Origin: Chloroflexota bacterium
Lineage (GTDB): Bacteria > Chloroflexota > Anaerolineae > Caldilineales > Caldilineaceae
Assembly: GCA_018969295.1 (NCBI GenBank)
Contig: JAGWYN010000019.1
Span: 1 to 64,000 of the forward strand
DNA: 64,000 nucleotides
Direction: 5' to 3'
Of the stretch, positions 24,745 through 33,157 are shown piece by piece. The position numbers and the translations under genes are program-made. The number at the start of each line of letters is the position of its first letter. Position 1 is the first letter of the stretch. The notes beneath the pieces were generated by a model. The model did no database searches. It was not told the DNA's origin and saw only the letters and a list, made by a program, of their open reading frames with translations.

Positions 24745-26813
24745 CGGGATGCGGTCGGCTGGGAACGGGGGCGCTCTGCCGCAATCTGGCGACGGTACGC
24801 TGTCAGCGGGAGCGCCACATTGGCCAGGCCGGCGAGCAGGCTGAGGTTCGAGAGCAGGCCGGCGGCCAGCACCCCAAAATTGAGCAGATAGACCCCGGGG
24901 AGACACAACATCCCTGGGAGCAGCGAAATCAGCAGATTGGTGTGCTGGTTTTGTTCCAACTGGTGAGCAAGGGTGAAGAGCCGTGGCAGCTGGCCTAACT
25001 GCTGGTGCATGAGCATCACCTGTGCGAGGTCACGGGCGACGCTGGATGCGCCGTGCAGCGAGACGGCTACGTCTGCCTCGCGCAAGGCCAGGGCGTCGTT
25101 GAGGCCGTCTCCGACAAAACAGACTGTGCGTCCTTGGCGGCGCAGCTCGGCGACCACAGCTGCCTTGTCCTGGGGCAGCACGGCGGCGTGGAAGGTTGTG
25201 ATGCCAAGCATCTGGGCCAGCCGTCGGGTAGGCTCTTCGTGGTCGCCAGACAAAATTTGTATGTCCAGCTTATTTTGTTGCAGCTGAGCGACAACTTGAG
25301 CGGCTTCTGGACGCAGGGTGGGGCACAGTTCGACAGCTCCGCAGAGCGCATGGTCGACGACGACGTAGACGAGTGTACCTCCAGCGCTGTGGCAGGCCTG
25401 GGCTGTGGCGCGCAGGCTGTCGGGCAACGCCACGCCGATCGTCTCCAGATAGCGTTCGCTGCCGACCTGGACGAGCTGGTCACCGAGGCGGGCCTGAATG
25501 CCGAGCCCGACAGTGTAGTGCACCGCGTCGGTGGCGGGCAGGGCAAGCTGGCGTTGGCGGGCAGCGTTGCACAACGCTCGAGCGATTGGGTGTTCCTGGT
25601 TTTGTTCGACGGTAGCTGCCAGCGCCAGCAGCTCGTCTTCGGAGAGAGCGGGCCACACGCGATGGCAGCGCACCACGGTCAGCGTTTCCAGCGTCAGGGT
25701 GCCGGTTTTGTCGAAGATCACTGTATCTACCCGTGGCAGTGTCTCCAGCGCTCGCCCATCTTTGACCAGAATCCCTTCCCGTGCAGCGATCTGCAGAAAA
25801 TTGAGCACGCTGAAGGGAGAGAGGAGCCGCATCAGATAGCCGAAGGAAGAAAACAGGATGGCACCTGCACTGGCTGGGCCCAGGATCAGCAGCGTGAAGG
25901 CGCTCAGCCCCAGAACGGGCAGTGCACTCTGATCGGCAAGTGCTTCCCCTTTGGATTGCAGGGCCGTCTTGTGGTCGGCGGTTTTTTGCAGAATCTGCCC
26001 AATCTGGGCTGCGACCGTGGCACTGCCGGCCTGTTCGACGACGATGGTGAGACGGCCGGCCAGCAGCACTGTATTGGCCAGCACCTGGCTGCCGGGGAGC
26101 CTCTCGACAGGCTGTGCTTCCCCGGTCAATTTGTGTTGGTCGACCAGGGCAAACCCATCGACCACCCGGCCGTCTACGGGGACAAGGGCACCTGTCTGGA
26201 CAACCACCTGGTCGCCCACCTGCAACTCGGCGAACGGTCGTCTGACTTCACGCCCTTCGACCAGAAGGGTGACTGACATTGGCTGGTCGCCGAACACATC
26301 GATCAGGTCGGCGATGGACTGGCTGCGCGTTTTGAGCAGGTACTTTTGGTTGAACGCAAAAATGGTAAGAAAGAGACATTCGACCCAATAATAGCCCAGC
26401 GCCACGTTGACAAACCCGATGATTCCGTCGATCAGGCTGATTCCCACACGTCGCTCGTGGACAAGTTCCTTCCAGGCCTGGCGAACAAAGGGCAGGTTCA
26501 GGTGCAAGATGCCGGGCAGCGCAGCCAGGTTGAGGAGCGACAGTGCTGGCAGAGCTCCCAGGCTGGTGACAGCCAGCAGCCCTGCGGACAACATCAGCTG
26601 TCGGTCTGCCTGCTGGACTGGCTCTAATCGACTGGGGGGAGGAGCCTTTTGGGATTCGGTCAGAAAGTGGATCAGTCGTTGGGGGCGTCGTTTTTGAGGT
26701 GCAGGCAGCAGCCAGCTCAAAGAAAAGGGATGCGGTGTCGGCGGGCGCGGCGGGGTGGGGAAAGTTGTGGGTGGCTGTTGTCGCGTCTTTTGCAGCGTCG
26801 TCGATGGGGTCAT
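24741..26813 (-). CDS. P1B-like P-type ATPase lacking the CPC metal motif
   Basis: A membrane ATPase of 690 residues. It has the phosphorylation motif DKTGTLT (Asp368), the actuator loop TGEAQPV, the HP motif of P1B pumps (NQEHPIARAL), a GxG pair and the hinge GDGLNDALAL. The membrane segment before the phosphorylation domain normally carries CPC, SPC or CPH, which binds the metal; here it is SPF (residues 332-334). There is also no N-terminal CxxC metal domain, only a Pro-rich stretch of about 60 residues. The cargo is therefore unpredictable. The ATG overlaps the upstream small membrane protein stop (ATGA). A related pump with SPI at this place lies at 35281-37617. Confidence 0.88.
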   Translation of the reverse strand: MTPSTTLQKTRQQPPTTFPTPPRPPTPHPFSLSWLLPAPQKRRPQRLIHFLTESQKAPPPSRLEPVQQADRQLMLSAGLLAVTSLGALPALSLLNLAALPGILHLNLPFVRQAWKELVHERRVGISLIDGIIGFVNVALGYYWVECLFLTIFAFNQKYLLKTRSQSIADLIDVFGDQPMSVTLLVEGREVRRPFAELQVGDQVVVQTGALVPVDGRVVDGFALVDQHKLTGEAQPVERLPGSQVLANTVLLAGRLTIVVEQAGSATVAAQIGQILQKTADHKTALQSKGEALADQSALPVLGLSAFTLLILGPASAGAILFSSFGYLMRLLSPFSVLNFLQIAAREGILVKDGRALETLPRVDTVIFDKTGTLTLETLTVVRCHRVWPALSEDELLALAATVEQNQEHPIARALCNAARQRQLALPATDAVHYTVGLGIQARLGDQLVQVGSERYLETIGVALPDSLRATAQACHSAGGTLVYVVVDHALCGAVELCPTLRPEAAQVVAQLQQNKLDIQILSGDHEEPTRRLAQMLGITTFHAAVLPQDKAAVVAELRRQGRTVCFVGDGLNDALALREADVAVSLHGASSVARDLAQVMLMHQQLGQLPRLFTLAHQLEQNQHTNLLISLLPGMLCLPGVYLLNFGVLAAGLLSNLSLLAGLANVALPLTAYRRQIAAERPRSQPTASR

Positions 26814-27304
26814 CGGGCAGCCGGGCCGGAGGTGCCTTGGGTGGATGTGAGCAGGCTGGAAAGCGTCTGTGCCGTCTGACCCTCTCGCCACTGCACACAG
26901 ATCAACCCCAGTTCAGACAGCTTGGCAACCATGCCGATCGGATTTTCGAAGCCGTCGTACAGCCCATATTTGGCGAAATAGGGGATGATGTTGAGTGCGG
27001 CGTAGAGCATGGAGCCGTCGCGCACATAGCGTTGATAGGACTCGCGCTGGGGTAGGAAATAGCGCGCAGCCAGAAAAACCAGAAAGCCTGCGCCATCCAA
27101 CACAAAGACGGTGCCTCCGTAGTAGAAATGGATGGCAGCGGTCGTCACGCTGAACACCGTGATCAACAAATCCCGGTTCCAGCGGTCTTCCTGCTGGATC
27201 AGGGTCTGGAGCTCTTCGGAGGTGCCAGGTTGCATCTTCAGCAGGTCGATCATCCGTGAACGGTCGAGCTGGGGCTGAAATGGCTGCAAAATTCCTGCAA
27301 GCAT
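26810..27304 (-). CDS. unknown membrane protein linked to the P-type ATPase
   Basis: A 164-residue protein I do not recognise. After a soluble helical start (QLDRSRMIDLLKM, LIQQEDRWNRDLL) it has two or three hydrophobic segments: ITVFSVTTAAIHFYYGG, VFVLDGAGFLVFLAARYF, and a weaker one around SMLYAALNIIPYF. The C terminus is Ser/Thr-rich. AAGGAG lies eight bases before the ATG. It overlaps the P-type ATPase by ATGA, so the two are translationally coupled and a complex or accessory role with the pump is the natural inference. Confidence 0.75.
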   Translation of the reverse strand: MLAGILQPFQPQLDRSRMIDLLKMQPGTSEELQTLIQQEDRWNRDLLITVFSVTTAAIHFYYGGTVFVLDGAGFLVFLAARYFLPQRESYQRYVRDGSMLYAALNIIPYFAKYGLYDGFENPIGMVAKLSELGLICVQWREGQTAQTLSSLLTSTQGTSGPAAR

Positions 27305-27459
27305 GGGGTGGATTCTCCTTGTTGTCGGGCAGCTTTACAGCAGATAGCTGTGAAGCTGCCCGACAGTATACACGATGGCATGGGGGAAAACAAATGTGGG
27401 GGGCCAGCCTCGAGCATCCGCAGGAGCTCTGCGTGTCAACAGAGATCCTGCAGAACGGG

Positions 27460-27488
27460 TTGTGAGCCGGGTCGGTTCGTGCGATAAT
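27460..27488 (+). promoter_or_regulatory. promoter of the hydroxyacid dehydrogenase gene
   Basis: The -35 TTGTGA (27460-27465) and -10 GATAAT (27483-27488) are separated by 17 bases, with TGC before the -10 (extended form). Transcription would begin near 27495, giving a leader of about 42 bases that contains AGAGGAGG before the ATG at 27537. Confidence 0.6.
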
Positions 27489-27536
27489 TCGAGCAGACAA
27501 ATGGGGCAATCTGGAGTTGTTGCAGAGGAGGTCTCG

Positions 27537-28502
27537 ATGACAAAAGTGGGCTTTATTGGCTTGGGCAACATGGGGGCGGCGGCGGCGCGCAACCTGCAAC
27601 GCGCGCACTTTGAATTGACCGTCCACGACCTGCGCAGACAAGTGGCCGAACCATTGGTGGAGCGGGGGGCATGCTGGGCCGACACGCCGGCTGACGTGGT
27701 CAACCAGGTCGAGATCGTCGCTACGATGGTTTTTGGTCCGCAGCAGATCGAGCAAGTTGTGCGCGGGAAGCAAGGGTTGCTGGCCGGCGACTGCCGCAAC
27801 AAAGTCTGGATCGACCTGACCACCAGCAGCCCGACGTTGATGCGTGAGCTGGCTGCAGAATTTGAAAAAGCGGGGGGAGAGGCGGTGGACGCGCCGGTCA
27901 CTGGATCGGTCGATTCTGCAATTCGGGGCGACATGATCCTGTTTGTGGGGGGGGCCGAGCAGACGGTGGCCAGGGTCCACCCGGTGTTGGCGGCCATGGG
28001 AGAAATCCGGCGTGTCGGCCCCTACGGCAACGGGTATGTTGCCAAGCTGGTCAACAACCAGCTTTGGAAAATTCATGCAGCCGCCATTGGAGAGGCGATG
28101 GTGGCTGCGAAGAAGGCAGGGTTGGCACCTGAGGTCTGGTGGGCCGCCATGAAGGGTGGGGCGGCAGACAGCTTTGTCATGCAGCATGATGTGCCTTCTA
28201 TTTTTGCGGGCCATTACGACCCCTCGTTTCGGTTGGCGCTTTGTTTGAAAGACCTGGCCCTGATCGACGAACTGGTTCGAGAAACTGGGACGCGGTCGGA
28301 GCTGACGCAGGCTGCATATGCGCGTTTTCGGGAGGCTGCAGAGCGCTATGGGGAAGATGCGGGGGAGATGACCGTCTGCAAGCTTCTCGAAGAGGATGCG
28401 GGGGTCGAGCTGCGGGTGGCGGGGGAGTGGATCCCTCCCTGGCAGGTCCAGCATCCACAAGAAAAGGGGGGCTTGCCCAGTGAGAAAGGTGATCGTCTTT
28501 GA
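27537..28502 (+). CDS. NAD(P)-dependent 3-hydroxyisobutyrate dehydrogenase-family oxidoreductase
   Basis: A cytosolic beta-hydroxyacid dehydrogenase of 321 residues. The N-terminal Rossmann motif is VGFIGLGNMGAAAARNL, the substrate-binding segment is DAPVTGSVDSA, and the catalytic Lys lies in GPYGNGYVAKLVNNQLW. Family members reduce or oxidise 3-hydroxyisobutyrate, tartronate semialdehyde, glyoxylate/succinic semialdehyde or bulky imines. The C terminus extends about 30 residues beyond the usual end with a Gly/Glu-rich tail. A strong AGAGGAGG site fixes the ATG at 27537. Its 3' end overlaps the remains of a dihydrofolate-reductase-like gene. Confidence 0.9.
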   Translation: MTKVGFIGLGNMGAAAARNLQRAHFELTVHDLRRQVAEPLVERGACWADTPADVVNQVEIVATMVFGPQQIEQVVRGKQGLLAGDCRNKVWIDLTTSSPTLMRELAAEFEKAGGEAVDAPVTGSVDSAIRGDMILFVGGAEQTVARVHPVLAAMGEIRRVGPYGNGYVAKLVNNQLWKIHAAAIGEAMVAAKKAGLAPEVWWAAMKGGAADSFVMQHDVPSIFAGHYDPSFRLALCLKDLALIDELVRETGTRSELTQAAYARFREAAERYGEDAGEMTVCKLLEEDAGVELRVAGEWIPPWQVQHPQEKGGLPSEKGDRL

Positions 28503-28638
28503 ACAGCTCTCTCTGGACGGTGTGATACAAGCTCCGGGTAGGCCAGACGAAGACAACAGGTCACTGGCAGCCGGCGGTCTTTCTTAACGGAGAGATTGCA
28601 GAACAGGCCTTGAACCAAGAGATCGGTGGTTGCTGATG
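28480..28638 (+). pseudogene. remnant of a dihydrofolate-reductase/RibD-like gene
   Basis: From the GTG at 28480 one frame reads RKVIVFEQLSLDGVIQAPGR, the N terminus of the dihydrofolate reductase family (RibD C-terminal domain). It breaks off near 28557. A second frame, starting near 28559, reads GHWQPAVFLNGEIAEQ, a later piece of the same family, and ends at a TGA at 28636-28638. The two parts are in different frames and most of the middle and the rest of the gene are missing. It lies between the dehydrogenase and the methyltransferase-HNH gene; a deletion accompanying arrival of the latter is a reasonable reading. Confidence 0.7.
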
Positions 28639-30312
28639 GACGAACGTACGGGGAAGTACTACGCCACGTATTCCGATGAAATTGTGCAACGCTACGACGC
28701 CATTCAGGCCCCTCTGAAACGAATCATGGAGCGGAGTTTCGACAGCGGGATGCGTGTGCTGGACGTCGGAGCGGGTTCCGGGCGCGATCTGAGCGTACTT
28801 CTCCAGATGGGCTGCGATGCCTACGGGGTTGAACCATGTGCTGCGCTGCGTTCGGCGGCCATTCGACGTCATCCTGAGCTCCTTGCGAGAATCGGCTCTG
28901 CTGCGCTCCCCAATCTTGGGCAGCCTTTCGGCGGCAATTTTGACGCTGTCGTGTGTTCGGCGGTGCTCATGCATCTGACGCGAGCAGAGATGCTGGATGC
29001 AGCCATTGCCTTGCGCAGTGTTTTGAAAGACGGAGGCAAACTGCTGTTGTCGGTGCCTGGTGAACGACCCGGATTGGACGACAACCATCGTGACGGCCAG
29101 GGAAGGCTTTTTACCCCTATCGATCCAGATTATCTGCAACTCCTGTATGAGCGCATTGGTTTTTTTCTGTTGCGGCGCTGGGAGAGCGACGATGCCTTGG
29201 CACGTGCGGGACACTCGTGGAGAACGTTTTTGTTTGAGGCTCGCTATCCTGGCAGCTCTCGCCCGTTGGACCAAATTGAGGCCATCTTGAATCGGGATCG
29301 CAAGACAGCAACGTACAAGCTGGCACTATTTCGGGCGTTGTCTGAGATTGCAACGATGGAATTCGATCAAGCTCGTTGGCTTGGCGATGGCATGATTGGA
29401 ATACCGGTCGCCAGTATCTGCGAAAAATGGTTGTATTATTACTGGCCGATAGTCGATTCAACTGTTTTCATCCCACAGATCCGCGGCGAAACTCCTCTTT
29501 GTGCAATGCCGATTGCATTCCGTGCATCCCTGTTGAAGTTAATTCAGCGTTACCGGAGCCTGGGTGGATTTACGCGGTTTGTTTTGGATTATCGCAGCCA
29601 GCGCCTGTCTGGTGAGGCAGCCAGTTTGGTGGAACGGGTGTTTGTCCAGATTCGCAACACAATAGTCAAAGGGCCGGTGGCACATGCTGGGGGATCTTTG
29701 GAATTTGGGCGGGTGTTTCAATACGACAGTCGCAAGAAGGAGGTTCGGTTGAGTGCTGCGATCTGGCGTGAGCTGTCTTTGGTCGGGCACTGGATTCAAG
29801 ATGCTGTCATTCTCAGGTGGGCTGAACTGACGAGCGATATCTCGAAAAAGCAAGTTCGAACGAGCGACGCGATTGAGCTTCTGCTGACGACGCCGATCCC
29901 AGAGAGGGATGTTGTGGATGCACGATCGATCTATGGAAGGCTCAGCGACAAAGAGTGTACGTGGGTTGGAATTCCAATTCCCAAAACATTTGAGGTCGAC
30001 CACATCATCCCTTTTTCCTTGTGGCGTAACAATGATCTCTGGAATTTAGTGCCGACATCTCCTTCGGCCAATGCTGCAAAGAGTGACAAACTGCCCTCGC
30101 GGCATTTGCTGTTTGGCCGGCGCGAGGCGATTATCCATTCTTGGGAAGTTCTCCGTTTTGCGCGCAAAGCCCGTTTTGACCATGAGGCATCTCGGATTGC
30201 GGGCCGGAGCCAACTCTCTGAGGAGAGTTGGCAAAACGACTTGTTTTTGTCAGTCTACAACGCAGTTGAATTCACGGCGGCGCAACGAGGGTTGGAGCGA
30301 TGGCATCCATGA
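28636..30312 (+). CDS. class I methyltransferase fused to an HNH endonuclease
   Basis: A 558-residue fusion. Residues 41-51 are VLDVGAGSGRD, SAM motif I, with Glu66 ending beta 2; CSAVLMHLTRAEM and LKDGGKLLLSVPGERPG complete a small-molecule-type methyltransferase fold. There is no NPPY-like motif, so this is not a classical adenine-N6 or cytosine-N4 DNA methylase. A middle helical region follows. The C-terminal part is an HNH nuclease: VDHIIPFSLW (DH at 455-456), NLVP (Asn470), and ANAAKSD with the second Asn and a Lys, the zinc-less HNH pattern. The gene is clearly AT-richer than its neighbours (29401-29460 is 43% G+C). It starts amid pseudogene debris. A role in defence or DNA/RNA modification is inferred from architecture only. 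Confidence 0.8.
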   Translation: MDERTGKYYATYSDEIVQRYDAIQAPLKRIMERSFDSGMRVLDVGAGSGRDLSVLLQMGCDAYGVEPCAALRSAAIRRHPELLARIGSAALPNLGQPFGGNFDAVVCSAVLMHLTRAEMLDAAIALRSVLKDGGKLLLSVPGERPGLDDNHRDGQGRLFTPIDPDYLQLLYERIGFFLLRRWESDDALARAGHSWRTFLFEARYPGSSRPLDQIEAILNRDRKTATYKLALFRALSEIATMEFDQARWLGDGMIGIPVASICEKWLYYYWPIVDSTVFIPQIRGETPLCAMPIAFRASLLKLIQRYRSLGGFTRFVLDYRSQRLSGEAASLVERVFVQIRNTIVKGPVAHAGGSLEFGRVFQYDSRKKEVRLSAAIWRELSLVGHWIQDAVILRWAELTSDISKKQVRTSDAIELLLTTPIPERDVVDARSIYGRLSDKECTWVGIPIPKTFEVDHIIPFSLWRNNDLWNLVPTSPSANAAKSDKLPSRHLLFGRREAIIHSWEVLRFARKARFDHEASRIAGRSQLSEESWQNDLFLSVYNAVEFTAAQRGLERWHP

Positions 30313-30400
30313 TGTCGCGTATGCACGGCGACGTGCGGCAATGCCACGAAATTTTTTTGTACCGTCTTCATTGTTGTTAACTTTGCTGTTGGGTCTGGCT

Positions 30401-31351
30401 ATGATGGGTGCCGTTAACGATTCTCTCGCAGCTGCCATTGCGCTTCAGCGTGTCTCGAAGCGCTACGGCGAGTTCGACGCGGTCAGCGATCTGACGCTGC
30501 GCGTCGAAACAGGGGAGGTGCTCGGTTTTCTCGGCCCCAACGGTGCGGGCAAGACGACCACAATTCGTTTGCTGCTCGGTTTTCTGCGTCCTACCACAGG
30601 GACAGTGCATCTGCTCGGCCATGACATGGCAGCGCCGAAAGCGGCGTTGTACGCACGAAGCCAGCTTGGCTTCGTGCCCGACGTCGCTGGACTCGACCCG
30701 ACCGTTACCGGCCTGTCGCTGCTCGACGAACTGGCTCAGCTCCAGCGCCGCCCGCCGGTGGATCGCGCCCTGCTGCTCGACGCGCTGGAACTGCGCGACC
30801 CTGATTTGCGGCGTCCGATAGGACAACTTTCGCGAGGGACGCGGCAGAAGATCAACATCGTGCAGGGAATGCAGCACCGACCCACCCTGTTGATCCTAGA
30901 CGAGCCAACCGAAGGGCTTGACCCGCTTGCCAAGCGCGCCCTGTTCAAACTGCTGCGCAAGACCCAGATGCGCGGCGCGACCATCTTTTTTTCTTCGCAC
31001 GTGCTGAGCGAAGTGGAGGAACTGTGTGACCGTGTGGCGCTGATCCGCGGCGGGCAGCTTGCGGCGGTCGACCGGATCGACCGTTTGCGTGCCCAGATGC
31101 AGCGTCGCGTTGCGGTACAATTTGCTACGAACGTTGCTGAGTCGGCTGCTCACCTTGCAGCGCTTCCTGGCATCGTCGGCTTGACGCAGACCGGCGGTCG
31201 CTGGCATTTTTTGACCAGCGATCTGCCAGCAACGTTGCGTTTGCTGGCAGCGTTGCCTGTCGCCGACGTCGCCATCGAACCTCCGTCGTTGGAGGAGATC
31301 TTCTTCCGCTATTACCGACCGGAGGTGTTGCACGATGCAGGAACTGAGTGA
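30401..31351 (+). CDS. ABC exporter ATP-binding protein (CcmA type)
   Basis: The ATPase of a two-gene exporter, about 316 residues. Walker A is GPNGAGKTTTIRLL, the signature is LSRGTRQKI as in many ABC-2 exporters, Walker B is LLILDEPTEGLD, and the switch His is in FFSSHVLSE. A C-terminal ~80-residue extension (RRVAVQFATNVAE onward) is typical for this group. Two adjacent ATGs at 30401 and 30404 are the first before the ATPase core; the frame is open further upstream, but that part overlaps the HNH gene and lacks ATPase features. It overlaps the permease gene by 17 bases. Confidence 0.88.
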   Translation: MMGAVNDSLAAAIALQRVSKRYGEFDAVSDLTLRVETGEVLGFLGPNGAGKTTTIRLLLGFLRPTTGTVHLLGHDMAAPKAALYARSQLGFVPDVAGLDPTVTGLSLLDELAQLQRRPPVDRALLLDALELRDPDLRRPIGQLSRGTRQKINIVQGMQHRPTLLILDEPTEGLDPLAKRALFKLLRKTQMRGATIFFSSHVLSEVEELCDRVALIRGGQLAAVDRIDRLRAQMQRRVAVQFATNVAESAAHLAALPGIVGLTQTGGRWHFLTSDLPATLRLLAALPVADVAIEPPSLEEIFFRYYRPEVLHDAGTE

Positions 31352-32150
31352 TGTCTGGCTGATCTTCCGAGGCACGCTGCGTCGCAAACGGGCTTCGCTC
31401 TTCTGGTTTGCACTGTCGGTGGCGGCGTTTCACTGGCTGGTGGCGGTCAGTTTCCCCGCTCTTGGAGGGGTGGAGGTGGTGACCAGCGTCGTGCGTACCT
31501 TTCCAGAGGGGCTACGTTCGCTGCTCAAGCTGGCGCCGAATTTGCAGGCGGGCTTCGGTGTGCAGGACTATCTGGCGTTTACGTGGATTCATCCGCTCTT
31601 TATTGGATTGGGTGCAGCGTTTGTCGTTTCGCGTGCATCGGACGGGCTGACCGGTGAGATCGAGCGCAGCTCGATCTATCTTGTGCTGAGCCGTCCGGTG
31701 CAGCGCTGGACCTTTGTGCTCGGCAGAGCTGCAGAGATGGTGCTGGGTGCAGGTGTGGTGTCGCTGGCTGCTTGGGGGGGGCTGGGGATTGGCGCGATGG
31801 CACTGCCCTACGAACTGCCGCTGGCGAACTATCTATTGGCAGCGGCGATGGCATGGCTGCTGTTTGCGGCATTGGGGGGCGGCGCATTTTTGATTGCCAG
31901 CTTTTTCAGCCGCACGTCAACCAGCAGCGCGCTGGCGATTGCGTGGACACTCAGCTCTTTTGTGCTCGACGTGATCCCGCAGGTTGCCAGTTCGCTGATC
32001 GGCTTGATCAACCCGTGGCATTACTATTTCCCGCAGGAGATCGTCGCCGCAGGGAGCATCGACTGGGCAGGAGTGCTCGTGCTGTTGGTCTGGCTGTTCA
32101 GCGGCGTCGGCACAGCGGGGTGGGTCTTTGCGCGCCGTGATCTGGCCTAG
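31335..32150 (+). CDS. ABC-2 family permease
   Basis: The membrane partner of the preceding ATPase, 271 residues with about six hydrophobic segments, including FWFALSVAAFHWLVAVSF, FIGLGAAFVVS and VLVLLVWLFSGVGTAGWVF. It has the NosY/ABC-2 layout in which the first segment is separated from the rest by a loop. GGAGGTG lies seven bases before the ATG, which itself is inside the 3' end of the ATPase gene, so translation is coupled. The cargo (drug, lipid or peptide) is unknown. Confidence 0.88.
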   Translation: MQELSDVWLIFRGTLRRKRASLFWFALSVAAFHWLVAVSFPALGGVEVVTSVVRTFPEGLRSLLKLAPNLQAGFGVQDYLAFTWIHPLFIGLGAAFVVSRASDGLTGEIERSSIYLVLSRPVQRWTFVLGRAAEMVLGAGVVSLAAWGGLGIGAMALPYELPLANYLLAAAMAWLLFAALGGGAFLIASFFSRTSTSSALAIAWTLSSFVLDVIPQVASSLIGLINPWHYYFPQEIVAAGSIDWAGVLVLLVWLFSGVGTAGWVFARRDLA

Positions 32151-32227
32151 CGCGTGTGCACCATTTGTTTTGAACAGTTGAAGAGTCTCAATTTGGACAG
32201 GATGCTGTATGGACACCGTTGAGCCGC

Positions 32228-32626
32228 ATGCATAGACGTCAACACATCGGTTATATCACCTACCTGGTGCGCGACTACGACGAGGCCATCGTCTTTTTTA
32301 CACAGACGCTGTGCTTCAATCTGGTCGAAGACACCGACCTTGGCGGTGGCAAACGTTGGGTCTTGGTGGCGCCGCCCGGCGCCAGGGACTGTTGCCTGTT
32401 ATTGGCAAAAGCTGTAACGCCGGCACAGCAGCAGTGTATCGGTGCACAGGCGGGAGGGCGTGTCTTTCTTTTTTTGCACACCGATGATTTCTGGGAAGAG
32501 TATCACGACATGCAGGCACGCGGCGTCGTGTTTGTCGAGACACCACGCCAGGAGATCTACGGCACCGTCGTTGTCTTCGAAGATCTTTACGGAAACCGGT
32601 GGGATCTTTTGGAGTTGAGAACATGA
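32228..32626 (+). CDS. VOC-superfamily (glyoxalase-like) protein
   Basis: A 132-residue protein with the vicinal-oxygen-chelate fold. It opens with HIGYITYLVRDYDEAIVFFTQ, a typical first beta-alpha unit, and ends GTVVVFEDLYGNRWDLLEL, which contains the final metal-ligand Glu. The family includes glyoxalases, dioxygenases and antibiotic-binding proteins; the first-position His is present (QHIGY). The ATG at 32228 is favoured over the TTG at 32219, though neither has a clear ribosome site. It faces the biosynthetic operon tail to tail. Confidence 0.82.
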   Translation: MHRRQHIGYITYLVRDYDEAIVFFTQTLCFNLVEDTDLGGGKRWVLVAPPGARDCCLLLAKAVTPAQQQCIGAQAGGRVFLFLHTDDFWEEYHDMQARGVVFVETPRQEIYGTVVVFEDLYGNRWDLLELRT

Positions 32627-32785
32627 GTCCATCTAGCTGCTGCGGCGGTCTGGAGGCCTGACGCCGCAACCAGGAGCAGCTGTGGAAGCACCCGTGCCCT
32701 TGAAGGGTGACAGAAAATTTGTTGCGTTGGCTGAAAACAAGTATAGCTGCTCGGTGTTGCCTTTGCATTGGATTCGGATGCTACA

Positions 32786-32811
32786 CGGCGCTGGCCATCA
32801 TGCCAGCGCCG
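32786..32811. terminator. hairpin at the end of the biosynthetic operon
   Basis: CGGCGCTGGC (32786-32795) and GCCAGCGCCG (32802-32811) form a perfect 10-bp stem with a CATCAT loop, 25 bases past the ACP stop on the minus strand. There is no T tract on either side. It lies in the 209-base gap between convergent genes and probably stabilises or terminates both messages. Confidence 0.6.
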
Positions 32812-32835
32812 GGCAACAAGTTGAGCTGCTCTGCC

Positions 32836-33078
32836 TCAGCGGTCGCTGCTTACGCTTGTGTTCAGAAAATTCACAATATCTTGTAGGCTGCGCAGCTGGC
32901 GGGTCTGTTCTTGGGGGATTTGGACGTCGAAATTTACTTCAATTTCATGCAGGAGCATGATTACGTCCAAAGAATCCAATCCTTGTTCCCGCAAGGACTG
33001 ATCATGCTGGAGGTTGGCTGGCAGTTTGAACGTGTCGTTGGTCAGGGCCAAAATATCTTCTACTGTTTTCATCGCCAT
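32836..33078 (-). CDS. free acyl carrier protein
   Basis: Carries an acyl chain on a phosphopantetheine arm; 80 residues. The attachment motif GLDSLDVIMLL has the Ser in the standard place, and helices I to IV are recognisable (MKTVEDILALTNDTF at the start, LQDIVNFLNT at the end). The ATG at 33078 follows AAGGA. It is the last gene of the biosynthetic operon and adjoins the FabH-like synthase, so it probably holds that enzyme's substrate or product, for example a starter or side-chain acyl group. A role in general fatty acid synthesis is less likely from context. Confidence 0.9.
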   Translation of the reverse strand: MAMKTVEDILALTNDTFKLPANLQHDQSLREQGLDSLDVIMLLHEIEVNFDVQIPQEQTRQLRSLQDIVNFLNTSVSSDR

Positions 33079-33157
33079 TTTTTCCTTTGTTCTGAACAAA
33101 CCTTTGTATTGCATCCACGCGAATCTTCAAACAGTGGTTTTCGTCTGAGGGGCAACC

